From a bacterium (lineage in GTDB: Bacteria > Krumholzibacteriota > Krumholzibacteriia > LZORAL124-64-63): a DNA stretch of 64,000 bases. The stretch is from the NCBI GenBank assembly GCA_016712675.1, contig JADJQR010000001.1, positions 930,001-994,000 on the forward strand. The letters are read 5' to 3'. Both the position numbers and the translations under genes were made by a program. Numbering within the stretch: position 1 is the first letter of the stretch; every line of letters begins with the position of its first letter. The notes under the pieces are model-generated. The model did not search any database. It was not told where the DNA came from and was given only the letters and a program-made list of their open reading frames with translations. Positions 7,899 to 16,764 of the stretch are shown piece by piece.

Positions 7899-10577
7899 AT
7901 GCTGTTGTTGCTGAACCTGCATGAGTCGCGCGCACTCGCGCGCATCGCGGCCCTCGGACTGGGCGCGCTGCTGCTGCTGGCCTCGGTGCCGGCGCTGGCG
8001 GGCACGACCGGCACGCTCTCGGGCCGAATCCTGGACGGGGACGGCAAGGCCGTCGTGGCGGCTACGGTGCTGGTGGTCGGCACGCGACTGGGCGCTTACA
8101 CGGACGCCGAAGGCCGGTACCTGATCCTCAATGTCGCGCCCGGGACCTACGAGCTGAAGGCCAGCCGGCTCGGGTTCAACACGGTGACGGTCAGCAACGT
8201 GATCGTCTCGGCGGACAACACCACGCGCCAGGACTTCAAGCTGGGCGACACGGCGCTCGCGACACAGGAAGTGGTGATCGTTGCCGAGCGGCCGCCCGTG
8301 GACGTCACCGTGACAAGCTCGCAGGTGACCTTGACGACCGAGGAGATCGAGGATCTGCCGGTGCAGAACCTGACGGACGTCGTCAACCTGCAGGCCGGCG
8401 TGGTCGACGGGCACTTCCGCGGCGGGCGCCAGGGCGAGGTTCAGTTCCAGGTCGACGGCGTCAGCATCAACAACGCGTTCGACAACAGCTCAAGCCTGAA
8501 CATCGACCGCTCGCTGCTGCAGGAAGTGCAGGTCATCAGCGGCACGTTCGATGCCGAGTACGGCCAGGCCATGAGCGGCGTGGTCAACGCCATCCTCAAG
8601 GAGGGTGGCGATCAGAAGGAGGTGGAGGCCGAGGTCTTCACCGGCGGCTTCTTCTTCCCCGGCCGCGAGACCGAGCGGAAGGTGCCCGACGACATCCACC
8701 TGACGGGCACGCTCAATGCGCAGGCCACGCTCAGCGGGCCGCTGCCGATCCGCGACACGACGTTCCTGGTCAATGCGCGGCGCTACCAGTGGGATGACTA
8801 CATCACCGCCACGCGCATCTACAACCCGACCGACACGGTGAGGACCGATCCCGACGACCCGTCACGGGTGATCCTCGAAGGGACCGGGGACGGCGACGAG
8901 ACCCCGCTCGGCTGGACCAACGAGTGGTCGGGCCTGGTCAAGATCACCAACAAGTCGCTGCAGAACACGAAGATCGGCTACCAGGCCCTGCTGAATTCGC
9001 GCGAGAACAAGCCTACGCGATGGTTGTACCGCTACCTGCCGGACGCCGTCTCCACGCAGCACACGCTCTCGGTGGCGCACGGCTTCGACGTCACGCACAG
9101 CCTGGGCGCCACCTCGTTCGTCGACCTGAGCCTTCGCCAGAACTACTACGAGTACAAGGACTACCTGTACGAGGATCCCTACGATCCCCGGTACGACGAA
9201 CTGCCGCCGCCCGGCGGCTCGATCTACACCAACGGCTCCTATCTCTTCCAGGGCGGCGAGATCAACCACTACCTGCAGCGGACGCTCACCTACATCCTCA
9301 AGGGTTCGGTCACCAGCCAGGTCGACGAGAAGAACCAGGCGAAGGCCGGCTTCGAGTTGAGCCTGCCGAAGGTCGAGTTCGGCAGTCCCGTCGTCCTGGC
9401 GTGGGTCAACAACGAGTTGCGTCGCTACGTCGACGACCCCGAGCGCCCTGGCCTGATCACGCGCTATCCCGTGATGGGGGCCGCCTACGTGCAGGACAAG
9501 ATGAGCCGCAACGACCTCGAGGTGCACTTCGGCGGGCGGCTGGACTACTTTGATGCGCGCTCCACGGTGCCGAGCGACCCGGCGAACCCGGCCAACGCGA
9601 TCGCCGGCGCGCCGGAATCCGTGCCCCGCAGGACGACGGTGAAGGCCTCGTTCTCGCCGCGGCTGGGCGTGGCCTACCCGATCGAGGACAAGGCGGCCAT
9701 CCACTTCTCGTACGGCCACTTCCGCCAGTTCCCGTCGGTCAGCACGATGTTCACCAACTCCGACTACTCGACGCTGGACGACCTGCAGGCCGGCACGGCC
9801 AACTACGGCGTGATGGGCAATCCCGACGTTAGTCCGGAGACGACCGTGCAGTACGAGGTCGGCTACAAGCAGGTCGTCAACGACGACTTCGGCTACGACC
9901 TGACGATCTACTACAAGGACATCCGTGACCTGCTGGGCGTCGAGTTCGTCGACACCTACACCGGTGCCACCTATTCGCGGCTGACCAACGTGGACTACGG
10001 CAGCGCGCTGGGCGTGACGCTGGCCATCGACCACCGGCGCGTGGGGCCGCTGCGGACGTCGCTGGACTACACGTGGCAGCAGGCCATCGGCAACTCGAGC
10101 GACCCCAACGAAACCGCGACGCGCGCCGCCGCCGGCGAGGACCCGCGCCCGCGCCAGGTGCCCTTCAACTGGGACCAGCGCCACACGGTGAACCTGTCGG
10201 CCGCCATGGACCTGCCCGGCGAATGGACGATTGCCGCGGTGACGAAAATCGCCAGCGGCCAGCCGTACACGCCCGAGACCGACCGCGCGTACGGCGGCGC
10301 CACGGCGACCAACCAGGGGCGCAAGCCGTTCGGTTTCCTGGTCGACCTGCGCGCCGAGAAGGCGCTCGGCAAGGATGGACAGGGCGGGATCTTCGCGCGC
10401 GTGTTCAACCTGTTCGACACGCGATTCTTCAACGGCGCCGTGTTCCCGTCCACCGGCAGCCCCTACTACAGCCGCATCCAGGCCCTGGACGAGCAACTGC
10501 GGCTGGCCGACCCGACCCGCCTGTACTCGCCGCGCCGCCTCGAAGTGGGCGTGCGCTGGGCGTGGGGAGGCAAGTGA
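7899..10577 (+). CDS. TonB-dependent receptor with carboxypeptidase-regulatory-like domain
   Basis: An 892-residue outer-membrane receptor. After the signal peptide (to about residue 35) comes a carboxypeptidase-regulatory-like fold (GTLSGRILDGDGKAVVAATV, about 38-120). A plug domain follows (about 130-240, with the VQFQVDGVSINN and QAMSGVVN elements), then a long beta-barrel ending RLEVGVRWAWGGK. AAGAAGG before the ATG at 7899 fits as ribosome site. It should import oligosaccharides or another bulky ligand with TonB energy. There is no SusD partner; instead a large FnIII protein (overlapping by one base) and a PorV-like barrel follow. Ligand identity is inferred from the locus only. Confidence 0.88.
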   Translation: MLLLLNLHESRALARIAALGLGALLLLASVPALAGTTGTLSGRILDGDGKAVVAATVLVVGTRLGAYTDAEGRYLILNVAPGTYELKASRLGFNTVTVSNVIVSADNTTRQDFKLGDTALATQEVVIVAERPPVDVTVTSSQVTLTTEEIEDLPVQNLTDVVNLQAGVVDGHFRGGRQGEVQFQVDGVSINNAFDNSSSLNIDRSLLQEVQVISGTFDAEYGQAMSGVVNAILKEGGDQKEVEAEVFTGGFFFPGRETERKVPDDIHLTGTLNAQATLSGPLPIRDTTFLVNARRYQWDDYITATRIYNPTDTVRTDPDDPSRVILEGTGDGDETPLGWTNEWSGLVKITNKSLQNTKIGYQALLNSRENKPTRWLYRYLPDAVSTQHTLSVAHGFDVTHSLGATSFVDLSLRQNYYEYKDYLYEDPYDPRYDELPPPGGSIYTNGSYLFQGGEINHYLQRTLTYILKGSVTSQVDEKNQAKAGFELSLPKVEFGSPVVLAWVNNELRRYVDDPERPGLITRYPVMGAAYVQDKMSRNDLEVHFGGRLDYFDARSTVPSDPANPANAIAGAPESVPRRTTVKASFSPRLGVAYPIEDKAAIHFSYGHFRQFPSVSTMFTNSDYSTLDDLQAGTANYGVMGNPDVSPETTVQYEVGYKQVVNDDFGYDLTIYYKDIRDLLGVEFVDTYTGATYSRLTNVDYGSALGVTLAIDHRRVGPLRTSLDYTWQQAIGNSSDPNETATRAAAGEDPRPRQVPFNWDQRHTVNLSAAMDLPGEWTIAAVTKIASGQPYTPETDRAYGGATATNQGRKPFGFLVDLRAEKALGKDGQGGIFARVFNLFDTRFFNGAVFPSTGSPYYSRIQALDEQLRLADPTRLYSPRRLEVGVRWAWGGK

Positions 10578-13500
10578 TGGCACTGCCCCGCACGACCCGT
10601 GAAAGGATGGAACCGTTGACGGTCCGAACCCTCGTGAGAACACCGCGGGCCCTGGCGGCCGCGGCGGCCGGGCTGCTCGCGCTGTCGGTGGCCGCAACCG
10701 GTGGCCGCGCCGATGTGGTGACGCCGGTGCCGCAGGACCAGCGCGGCCGCGCCGACGCCGAGCGCGCCGGCCAGCACGACGCGAACAACCTGCGCACCAT
10801 CTTCTGGAACTACGGCATGGTCGGCGACTACCCGCGCGACCCCGTGAACGTGGACCTCAGCGTGTTCCATTCGGCCGAGGCCCCCAAGGGCAGCGGCATG
10901 AACTACAGCGACGGCGTGACGCCGTTCGTGCTGGCGAAGGTCCAGGATACCGGCGGCAACGACATCTACCTGATGGAAACCGGTTTCCGCGAACGGCAGG
11001 GCGTCAGTCCCTACCGCAACCGCGACATGCGGTTCGAGCCGCGCCCGGGCTACTTCCAGGCCGACCCGGCGCTCAATCCGGGCCGCTCGCCGGCGCTCAG
11101 CAACGACCCGCGCACCTGGCCGTCATTCTGGCCAGACCGGCTGGACGAAGTGGACGACCCGGGCTGGAACGGCAGCTGGAACGGCTACTTCGGCAAGCAG
11201 GTCGTCGCGGACCAGGAAAGCTACATGGTCCTGGACGACGACTACTACGACGCCTGGAACTACTTCCCGGACAGCCGCGACCCGACGCGGCGCGGCTTGG
11301 GCCTGCGCATCGAGGTGCGCGGCTTCCAGTGGGCCAATCCGCAGGCCCGCAACGTGATCTTCTGGCACTACGACATCACCAACGAGAGCACCACCGACTA
11401 CAACGACAACATCGTCTTCGGGCTCTACATGGACTCGGGCGTGGGCGGCTCGGCGCTCTCGTGCGACAACATCTACGAGTCGGATGACGACAACGCCTTC
11501 TTCGCCCGCGACTTCAACGGCCAGATCATCAACCTGGTCTACACGTGGGACAACTATGGCCACGGCCGTGACCTGGCCAGCGCCTGCTCGCGCACCGGCT
11601 ACCTGGGCTACGCCTACATGGAGACGCCGGGCAACCCGACCAACGGGATCGACGACGACGAGGACGGGATCACCGACGAGCGTCGTGAAGGTGGCCCGGG
11701 CACGCTGATCGAGGGGCAGGAGGAGATCCTGGCCTGGGTGAGCGCGAACTACGACCTGGCGCGCTTCGAGATCGAGTACGGCGAGGTGGAGCTGCGGCCG
11801 GCCTACCGGGCCGGGCGCTGGTGGACCGGCGACGAGGACATGGACTGGGTGGCGGCGAACCACGACCTGGGCGCCGACGGCATCCTGGGCGAGGGCGGCA
11901 CGCCGCCGGACACCGGCGAGGGCGACGGCATTCCCACCGCCGGCGAGCCGAACTTCGACGGCACCGACCTGAACGAATCCGACCAGATCGGCTTGACGGG
12001 GTTCAAGCTGAACCGGATCAAGCCGGGGCAGGGCAACCCCAACCAGACCGTCGACGGCGTCGTGTTCTTCACCGACGCGCAGGAATGGCCGCGGCGCCTG
12101 TACGAGCAGTTCTCGGCCGAGACTCCCGAGGACCGCTTCGATCCGCCGCTGGCCTCGAACTACAACATCGGGTTCCTCTTCGCCTCGGGCCCGTTCCGCC
12201 TGGCCGCCGGCCAGACCGAGCGCTTCAGCCTGGCCCTGGCCTACGGCGCGGACCTGGTGGAACTGGCCCGCAACACGCAGACGGTCCAGCAGATCTACAA
12301 TGCCAACTACCGCTTCGCGGTGCCCCCGAAGCTGCCGACTGCCACCGCAGAGGTGGGCGACCGCTATGTACGCCTGTCCTGGGACGACGTTGCCGAGCGC
12401 GGCGCTGACGCCGTGACCGGCGAGGAGGACTTCGAGGGCTACCGCATCTACCGCTCGACGGACCCCGAATTCCGCGATCCGCAGGTCATCTGGACGGGCA
12501 CCGGCACCGGGCCGCTGGGCAACGGCAAACCGATCGCGCAGTTCGATCTGGACAATGACGTCGCCGGCTATTCGGACCTGGCGATCGAGGGCGTGCAGTA
12601 CTACCTGGGCACCAACACCGGCCTCACGCACACCTGGACCGACAACAGCGTGGTCAACGGGCAGCAGTACTACTACGCGGTCACGGCCTACGACCGGGGC
12701 TCGGAAGCGTTCAACTTCTATCCTTCGGAGAACGCGATTGCGCCCTCGCGCACGCCGCGCGGCGGCCTGATCCTGCCGACGAACGTCGTGGCGGTGCGGC
12801 CCGAACCGCGCGTGCCTGGCTATGTGCCCGCGCGTGCCGACACGGCCGTCGCCGTTGCCGGCCGCGGCATGGGCAGCGTTGCGGTCGAGGTCGTCAATTC
12901 GACGATGGTGCCTGACGGCCACACTTTCCGGGTCGGATTCCTGACGCCGCACCCGGACAGCGTGGCGGCCACCCGCTACTCCCTGACGGACGCGACGGCC
13001 GGCACCACGTACTTCACCACGGGAGCCGATCTGGAAGGCCTCGGCGTCGGGCCGGTCGGCGCCGGCCTGCTGCCGATCGTCAGCACCGGCGGCGAGGTGG
13101 CGGTCGACGACGCCACCACCGGCTTCCTGTCCGGCAGCCCGACCGACGCGGTCCTGACGGCCACCTACGAGCGCAGCGTGCTGTCGATCAACCGCCTGCG
13201 CACGGGCTATCCGGATGACATCACGATCTTCTTCTACGACTCCGTGGTGGACACCTCGGTGGCCGTGCCGTTCTACCCGGCCCGGCCGGCGAAGTTCGAG
13301 GTCATCGCCCACGGGCCGGACGGGGACCGGAAGCTGGACTTCGTGTTCCGCGACACCGACAACAACCAGACGCTCAACCGGACGAACGAGGCGCTGGACA
13401 TCGTGACCTACGTGGACGGCGACACGGCGCCCAAGGTCACCTGGCGCGTGAAGGCGTCCGCCAACGCGACGGTGCCGCCGGCAGCGGGCGACGCCTGGGC

Positions 13501-13900
13501 GCTGAAGCTGAGCCGGCCGTTCGGTGCCGACGACGCCTACGAGTTCACGGTGGCGGGCGAACAGGTCCTGCCGGGCGCCGGCGGGCAGACCCTGGCTCCC
13601 TACGTGGTGCCGAACCCGTACCTCGGTGCCGCGAGCTTCGAGCCCGAGCGGTTCGCGGTCTCCGGGCGCGGCGAGCGCCGGATCGAGTTCCGGGATGTGC
13701 CGGCCGGCGGCACGATCCGCATCTTCAACCTCATCGGCGAGCTGGTGCAGACACTGCACCACGACGGCTCGACCATGGGCATGGTGGCCTGGGACCTGCG
13801 CACGAAGGATCTGCTCGATGTGGCGCCGGGTCTCTACATCTTCCACGTGGACGGCGGGGCTGCGGGCAAGGCCACCGGCAAGTTCGCGATCGTCAAGTGA
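10577..13900 (+). CDS. Large secreted FnIII protein with C-terminal sorting domain
   Basis: An exported protein of 1107 residues whose function I do not recognise. It has a signal peptide (LAAAAAGLLALSVAATGGRA). A long N-terminal region rich in Asp, Asn and aromatic residues follows, including acidic EF-hand-like stretches (GIDDDEDGITDE). A fibronectin-III-like module lies at about 585-725 (PKLPTATAEVGDRYVRLSW, then YYYAVTAYDRG), and a sorting domain ends in KATGKFAIVK. The ATG at 10577 overlaps the receptor stop (TGATG); a second ATG at 10607, closer to the hydrophobic segment, is an alternative. It stands where a SusD-like protein would in Bacteroidetes loci, so it may be the surface partner of the receptor. 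That is a guess from position. Confidence 0.75.
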   Translation: MALPRTTRERMEPLTVRTLVRTPRALAAAAAGLLALSVAATGGRADVVTPVPQDQRGRADAERAGQHDANNLRTIFWNYGMVGDYPRDPVNVDLSVFHSAEAPKGSGMNYSDGVTPFVLAKVQDTGGNDIYLMETGFRERQGVSPYRNRDMRFEPRPGYFQADPALNPGRSPALSNDPRTWPSFWPDRLDEVDDPGWNGSWNGYFGKQVVADQESYMVLDDDYYDAWNYFPDSRDPTRRGLGLRIEVRGFQWANPQARNVIFWHYDITNESTTDYNDNIVFGLYMDSGVGGSALSCDNIYESDDDNAFFARDFNGQIINLVYTWDNYGHGRDLASACSRTGYLGYAYMETPGNPTNGIDDDEDGITDERREGGPGTLIEGQEEILAWVSANYDLARFEIEYGEVELRPAYRAGRWWTGDEDMDWVAANHDLGADGILGEGGTPPDTGEGDGIPTAGEPNFDGTDLNESDQIGLTGFKLNRIKPGQGNPNQTVDGVVFFTDAQEWPRRLYEQFSAETPEDRFDPPLASNYNIGFLFASGPFRLAAGQTERFSLALAYGADLVELARNTQTVQQIYNANYRFAVPPKLPTATAEVGDRYVRLSWDDVAERGADAVTGEEDFEGYRIYRSTDPEFRDPQVIWTGTGTGPLGNGKPIAQFDLDNDVAGYSDLAIEGVQYYLGTNTGLTHTWTDNSVVNGQQYYYAVTAYDRGSEAFNFYPSENAIAPSRTPRGGLILPTNVVAVRPEPRVPGYVPARADTAVAVAGRGMGSVAVEVVNSTMVPDGHTFRVGFLTPHPDSVAATRYSLTDATAGTTYFTTGADLEGLGVGPVGAGLLPIVSTGGEVAVDDATTGFLSGSPTDAVLTATYERSVLSINRLRTGYPDDITIFFYDSVVDTSVAVPFYPARPAKFEVIAHGPDGDRKLDFVFRDTDNNQTLNRTNEALDIVTYVDGDTAPKVTWRVKASANATVPPAAGDAWALKLSRPFGADDAYEFTVAGEQVLPGAGGQTLAPYVVPNPYLGAASFEPERFAVSGRGERRIEFRDVPAGGTIRIFNLIGELVQTLHHDGSTMGMVAWDLRTKDLLDVAPGLYIFHVDGGAAGKATGKFAIVK

Positions 13901-13914
13901 GCGCGGGGAGCGAC

Positions 13915-14934
13915 ATGAGGAAAGCGTCACTCGCAGTACTGGTCATCGCGGCATGTGCCGCCGGCCTGGTCGAACCCGCCCGGGCCCAGACGAAGGTCGG
14001 CTCGACGCTGGGTACCTTCCTGCGCATCGAGCCCGGCGCGCGGGGGGCTGCCCTCGGCAACGCCGGGTCGGCGCTGCCAGGCGGCATCGAGTCGGTGTAC
14101 TACAACACCGGGGCGTTGGGATTGCTGGAAGGGCCGACAGCGGCCTATGCGCATGCCGACTGGTTTGCCGGCATCAGCCACGACTACGTCGCCCTGTCGC
14201 TGCCGGCGGGCGGCCTGGGCAACGTGTTCATGAGCGTCACGGCCCTCAATTCGGGCGACATCGCGGTGCGGACCGTGACGCAGCCCGAGGGCACGGGCGT
14301 CAACTACACGGTCAGCAATGTGGCCCTGGGATTCGGCTACGGGCGGCGTATCACCGAGCGCTTCGCGGCGGGGATCCAGGCCAACTACGTCACCGAGAAG
14401 ATCTGGAACACCTCCGAGCGCACGGCCACCTTCAACCTGGGCGCCCTCTACAAGCTGAGCGAAGCGGGGGCGCGGTTGGGGTTCAGCCTGTCGAACATCG
14501 GGACGCGCGCGCGCTTCACGGGCCGTGACCTGGAGTTCACTTACGATCCCGACCCGGACGCGTACGGCGACAACAGCGCGTTGCCCGGCGAGCAGAGCAC
14601 CGATGCGTTCCCGCTGCCCGGCGTCTTCCGGCTGGGCCTGAGCTGGCCCGTGACCTTCAGCGAGAAGAGCCGCCTGCTGCTGGTGGCCGACGGGCTGCAC
14701 CCGAACGACAACAGCGAGAGCCTGAACCTGGGCGCCGAGTGGACGCTGCAGGAGATGTTCGCGCTCCGGGCCGGCTACCAGACCCTGTTCCAGAACGACA
14801 GCCAGCTGGGGCTGACCTTCGGCTTCGGCGTGAAGGGCCGCCTGGGCGGCAACCAGTACCGTTTCGACTATGCGTGGGCCGGCCACGAGTACCTGGACGA
14901 CACGCACCGCCTGACGATGGTGGTCGAGTTCTAG
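13915..14934 (+). CDS. PorV/PorQ-family outer-membrane barrel protein
   Basis: A protein of 339 residues with a signal peptide (VIAACAAGLVEPARAQ). It continues with the typical PorV/PorQ start, AQTKVGSTLGTFLRIEPGARGAALGNAG, and alternating barrel strands to the terminal MVVEF. In Bacteroidetes, PorV shuttles type-9 cargo bearing C-terminal sorting domains. Here it directly follows such a cargo-like protein. I chose the ATG at 13915, preceded by GGGGAG; a GTG at 13897, overlapping the previous stop, would add six residues. Whether it serves secretion or forms a transport channel for this locus cannot be decided. Confidence 0.82.
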   Translation: MRKASLAVLVIAACAAGLVEPARAQTKVGSTLGTFLRIEPGARGAALGNAGSALPGGIESVYYNTGALGLLEGPTAAYAHADWFAGISHDYVALSLPAGGLGNVFMSVTALNSGDIAVRTVTQPEGTGVNYTVSNVALGFGYGRRITERFAAGIQANYVTEKIWNTSERTATFNLGALYKLSEAGARLGFSLSNIGTRARFTGRDLEFTYDPDPDAYGDNSALPGEQSTDAFPLPGVFRLGLSWPVTFSEKSRLLLVADGLHPNDNSESLNLGAEWTLQEMFALRAGYQTLFQNDSQLGLTFGFGVKGRLGGNQYRFDYAWAGHEYLDDTHRLTMVVEF

Positions 14935-14975
14935 CACCCCGGCGGCGGGCATGCCCGCGGAAGAGGCGACGCAAC

Positions 14976-16658
14976 ATGATGACGCAACACACGGGCAATG
15001 GCGGCTGGGTCAGGCGCACGGCGTGGGTCTGGATCGTGGCGCTGGCGATGGCCCTGGGCGCGGGCCTGGCGGGCGCGACGGCGGCCGGGGGCCGCGGAGG
15101 GACCCGCGACCAGCTGCCAGTCACCATCACCGGCGGACAGTCGCTGACCAACGAGGCGTTGCTGGACAGCCTGCAGCGCACCGCGTTCAACTACTTCTGG
15201 TACCAGGCCAACCCGGTCAACGGCCTGATCCGCGACCGCAGCCAGGTCGGCTCGCCGTGCAGCATCGCCGCGCAGGGTTTCGGCATCACCGCCATCTGCA
15301 TCGGGATCGAGCACGGCTGGGTCACGCGCGAGGTGGGCCGTGCCCGCATCAAGCTGGGCATGCAGACGCTGTGGAACGGCGCGCAGGGGCCCGGCGCCGC
15401 CGGCGTCAACGGCTACAAGGGCCTGTTCTACCACTTCCTGGACATCAACTCGGGCAACCGGACCTGGACCTGCGAGCTGTCGACCATCGACACGGCGCTG
15501 CTGATGGCCGGCGTGCTGGACGCCAAGCAGTACTTCCACACGAGCGACCCGGGCGACGTGGAGATCCGCGCCCTGGCCGATTCGCTGTACCGGCGCGTGG
15601 ACTGGAACTGGTCGCGCAACAACGGCCCGGCCATCCGCATGGGCTGGAAGCCGGAAACCGGCTTCAACACCTTCGGCAACTGGATCGGCTACAACGAGGC
15701 GATGATCCTGTACGTGCTGGCCCTGGGCTCGCCGACCTACCCGGTGCCGGCGTCGACCTGGAATACCTGGACCAGCGGTTACGGGTGGGCGACGTACTAC
15801 GGGCAGAGCTACCTGATCTTCCCGCCGCTGTTCGGGCACCAGTATTCGCACTGCTGGATCGACTTCCGTGGCATCCCCGACGCGTACATGGCCGCGCGCG
15901 GGATCGACTACTTCGAGAATTCGCGGCGGGCGACGTACGCGGCGCGCTCGTACTGCATTGCCAATCCCTACGGGCACTCGGAGTACGGCGAGAACCTGTG
16001 GGGCCTGACCGCGTCGGACGACCCGGGCGGCTACCTGGCGCACGGCGCCCCCCCGGCCCAGAACGACAACGGCACGATCACGCCGACGGCGGCGGCCAGC
16101 TCGATCGCGTTCGCGCCCGAGATCGTGCTGCCGTGCCTGCACAACATGTACGACAACTGGGGCTGGGTGCTCTGGGGCAAGTACGGGTTCAAGGATGCGT
16201 TCAACCCGACCGTCATCTGGGCCGGCACCGACTGGCTCGGCATCGACCAGGGCCCGATCATCATCATGATCGAGAACTACCTGAACGGCTCGGTGTGGGA
16301 CCGCTACATGCAGAACCCCCAGGTCGCGCAGGGCCTGAAGCTGGCCGGCTTCCAGAACGTCTCGGCGGCGCCGCAGCCGGGGCCCGGTCGGTTGACGGGC
16401 ATCGACCTGGACCAGAATTCGCCCAACCCGTTCCACGGCTCGACGGTCATCTCGTTCCGGGTGGCCCAGAGCGGGCCGGTGTCGTTGAAGCTGTACGACC
16501 TGCGCGGGCGCCTGGTGCGGCACGTCGAGGCCGAGGCCACGGCCGACGATCTGCAACAGATCACGCTGGACGGGCGGGGGCTGCCCAGCGGTGCCTATGC
16601 GTATTCCCTCGAATCCCACGGCCGCAAGGAGTGGAAGCGTTGCATCGTCGTTAAGTGA
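14976..16658 (+). CDS. Secreted PF10091 glucanase (GH144-type) with sorting domain
   Basis: An exported protein of 560 residues. A signal peptide (WIVALAMALGAGLAGATA) is followed by a PF10091 alpha/alpha-barrel at about 45-460. Characteristic elements are CELSTIDTALLMAG, GYNEAMILYVLALGSP, HQYSHCWIDFRGI and DYFENSRRAT, then GENLWGLTA. PF10091 includes GH144 endo-beta-1,2-glucanases and the transglycosylase part of cyclic glucan synthases. A sorting domain (SPNPFHGSTVISF, then YDLRGRLVRH, ending KRCIVVK) places it at or beyond the outer membrane. It would cut glucan into oligomers for the receptor and the GH94 enzyme. Two adjacent ATGs (14976, 14979) are possible starts. Fold certain; substrate inferred. 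Confidence 0.8.
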   Translation: MMTQHTGNGGWVRRTAWVWIVALAMALGAGLAGATAAGGRGGTRDQLPVTITGGQSLTNEALLDSLQRTAFNYFWYQANPVNGLIRDRSQVGSPCSIAAQGFGITAICIGIEHGWVTREVGRARIKLGMQTLWNGAQGPGAAGVNGYKGLFYHFLDINSGNRTWTCELSTIDTALLMAGVLDAKQYFHTSDPGDVEIRALADSLYRRVDWNWSRNNGPAIRMGWKPETGFNTFGNWIGYNEAMILYVLALGSPTYPVPASTWNTWTSGYGWATYYGQSYLIFPPLFGHQYSHCWIDFRGIPDAYMAARGIDYFENSRRATYAARSYCIANPYGHSEYGENLWGLTASDDPGGYLAHGAPPAQNDNGTITPTAAASSIAFAPEIVLPCLHNMYDNWGWVLWGKYGFKDAFNPTVIWAGTDWLGIDQGPIIIMIENYLNGSVWDRYMQNPQVAQGLKLAGFQNVSAAPQPGPGRLTGIDLDQNSPNPFHGSTVISFRVAQSGPVSLKLYDLRGRLVRHVEAEATADDLQQITLDGRGLPSGAYAYSLESHGRKEWKRCIVVK

Positions 16659-16659
16659 T

Positions 16660-16682
16660 GCCGGCGGAGCGGAGCCGCCGGC
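16660..16682. other. Hairpin after the glucanase gene
   Basis: GCCGGCGG (16660-16667) pairs with CCGCCGGC (16675-16682) around a 7-base loop, starting one base after the stop codon. There is no T-run, so termination would be weak. Confidence 0.4.
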
Positions 16683-16735
16683 GCGGGAGGTGGTGTGTGG
16701 AGGAAGGCTGACGAGGCACTCGATCGAGGAACAGA

Positions 16736-16746
16736 AAACGGTTTCA
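16736..16746 (+). promoter_or_regulatory. LacI-type operator core upstream of first paralogue
   Basis: AAACGGTTTCA here is identical to the minus-strand core of the operator at 4642-4661. It lies 18 bases before the ATG of the first tandem paralogue, where bound repressor would block transcription. The flanks are less symmetric than at 4642. Confidence 0.45.
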
Positions 16747-16764
16747 ATCATGAGGAGAAGCACC

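Noticed and set aside
5418-8414. Long minus-strand open frame of 998 codons
   Set aside because: Antisense to lacI-type, CBM9 and receptor genes; low-complexity His/Val/Gln/Arg-rich product typical of the reverse frame of GC-rich genes.
11123-13930. Minus-strand open frame of 935 codons
   Set aside because: Mirror frame of the FnIII protein gene; no family motifs or ribosome site.
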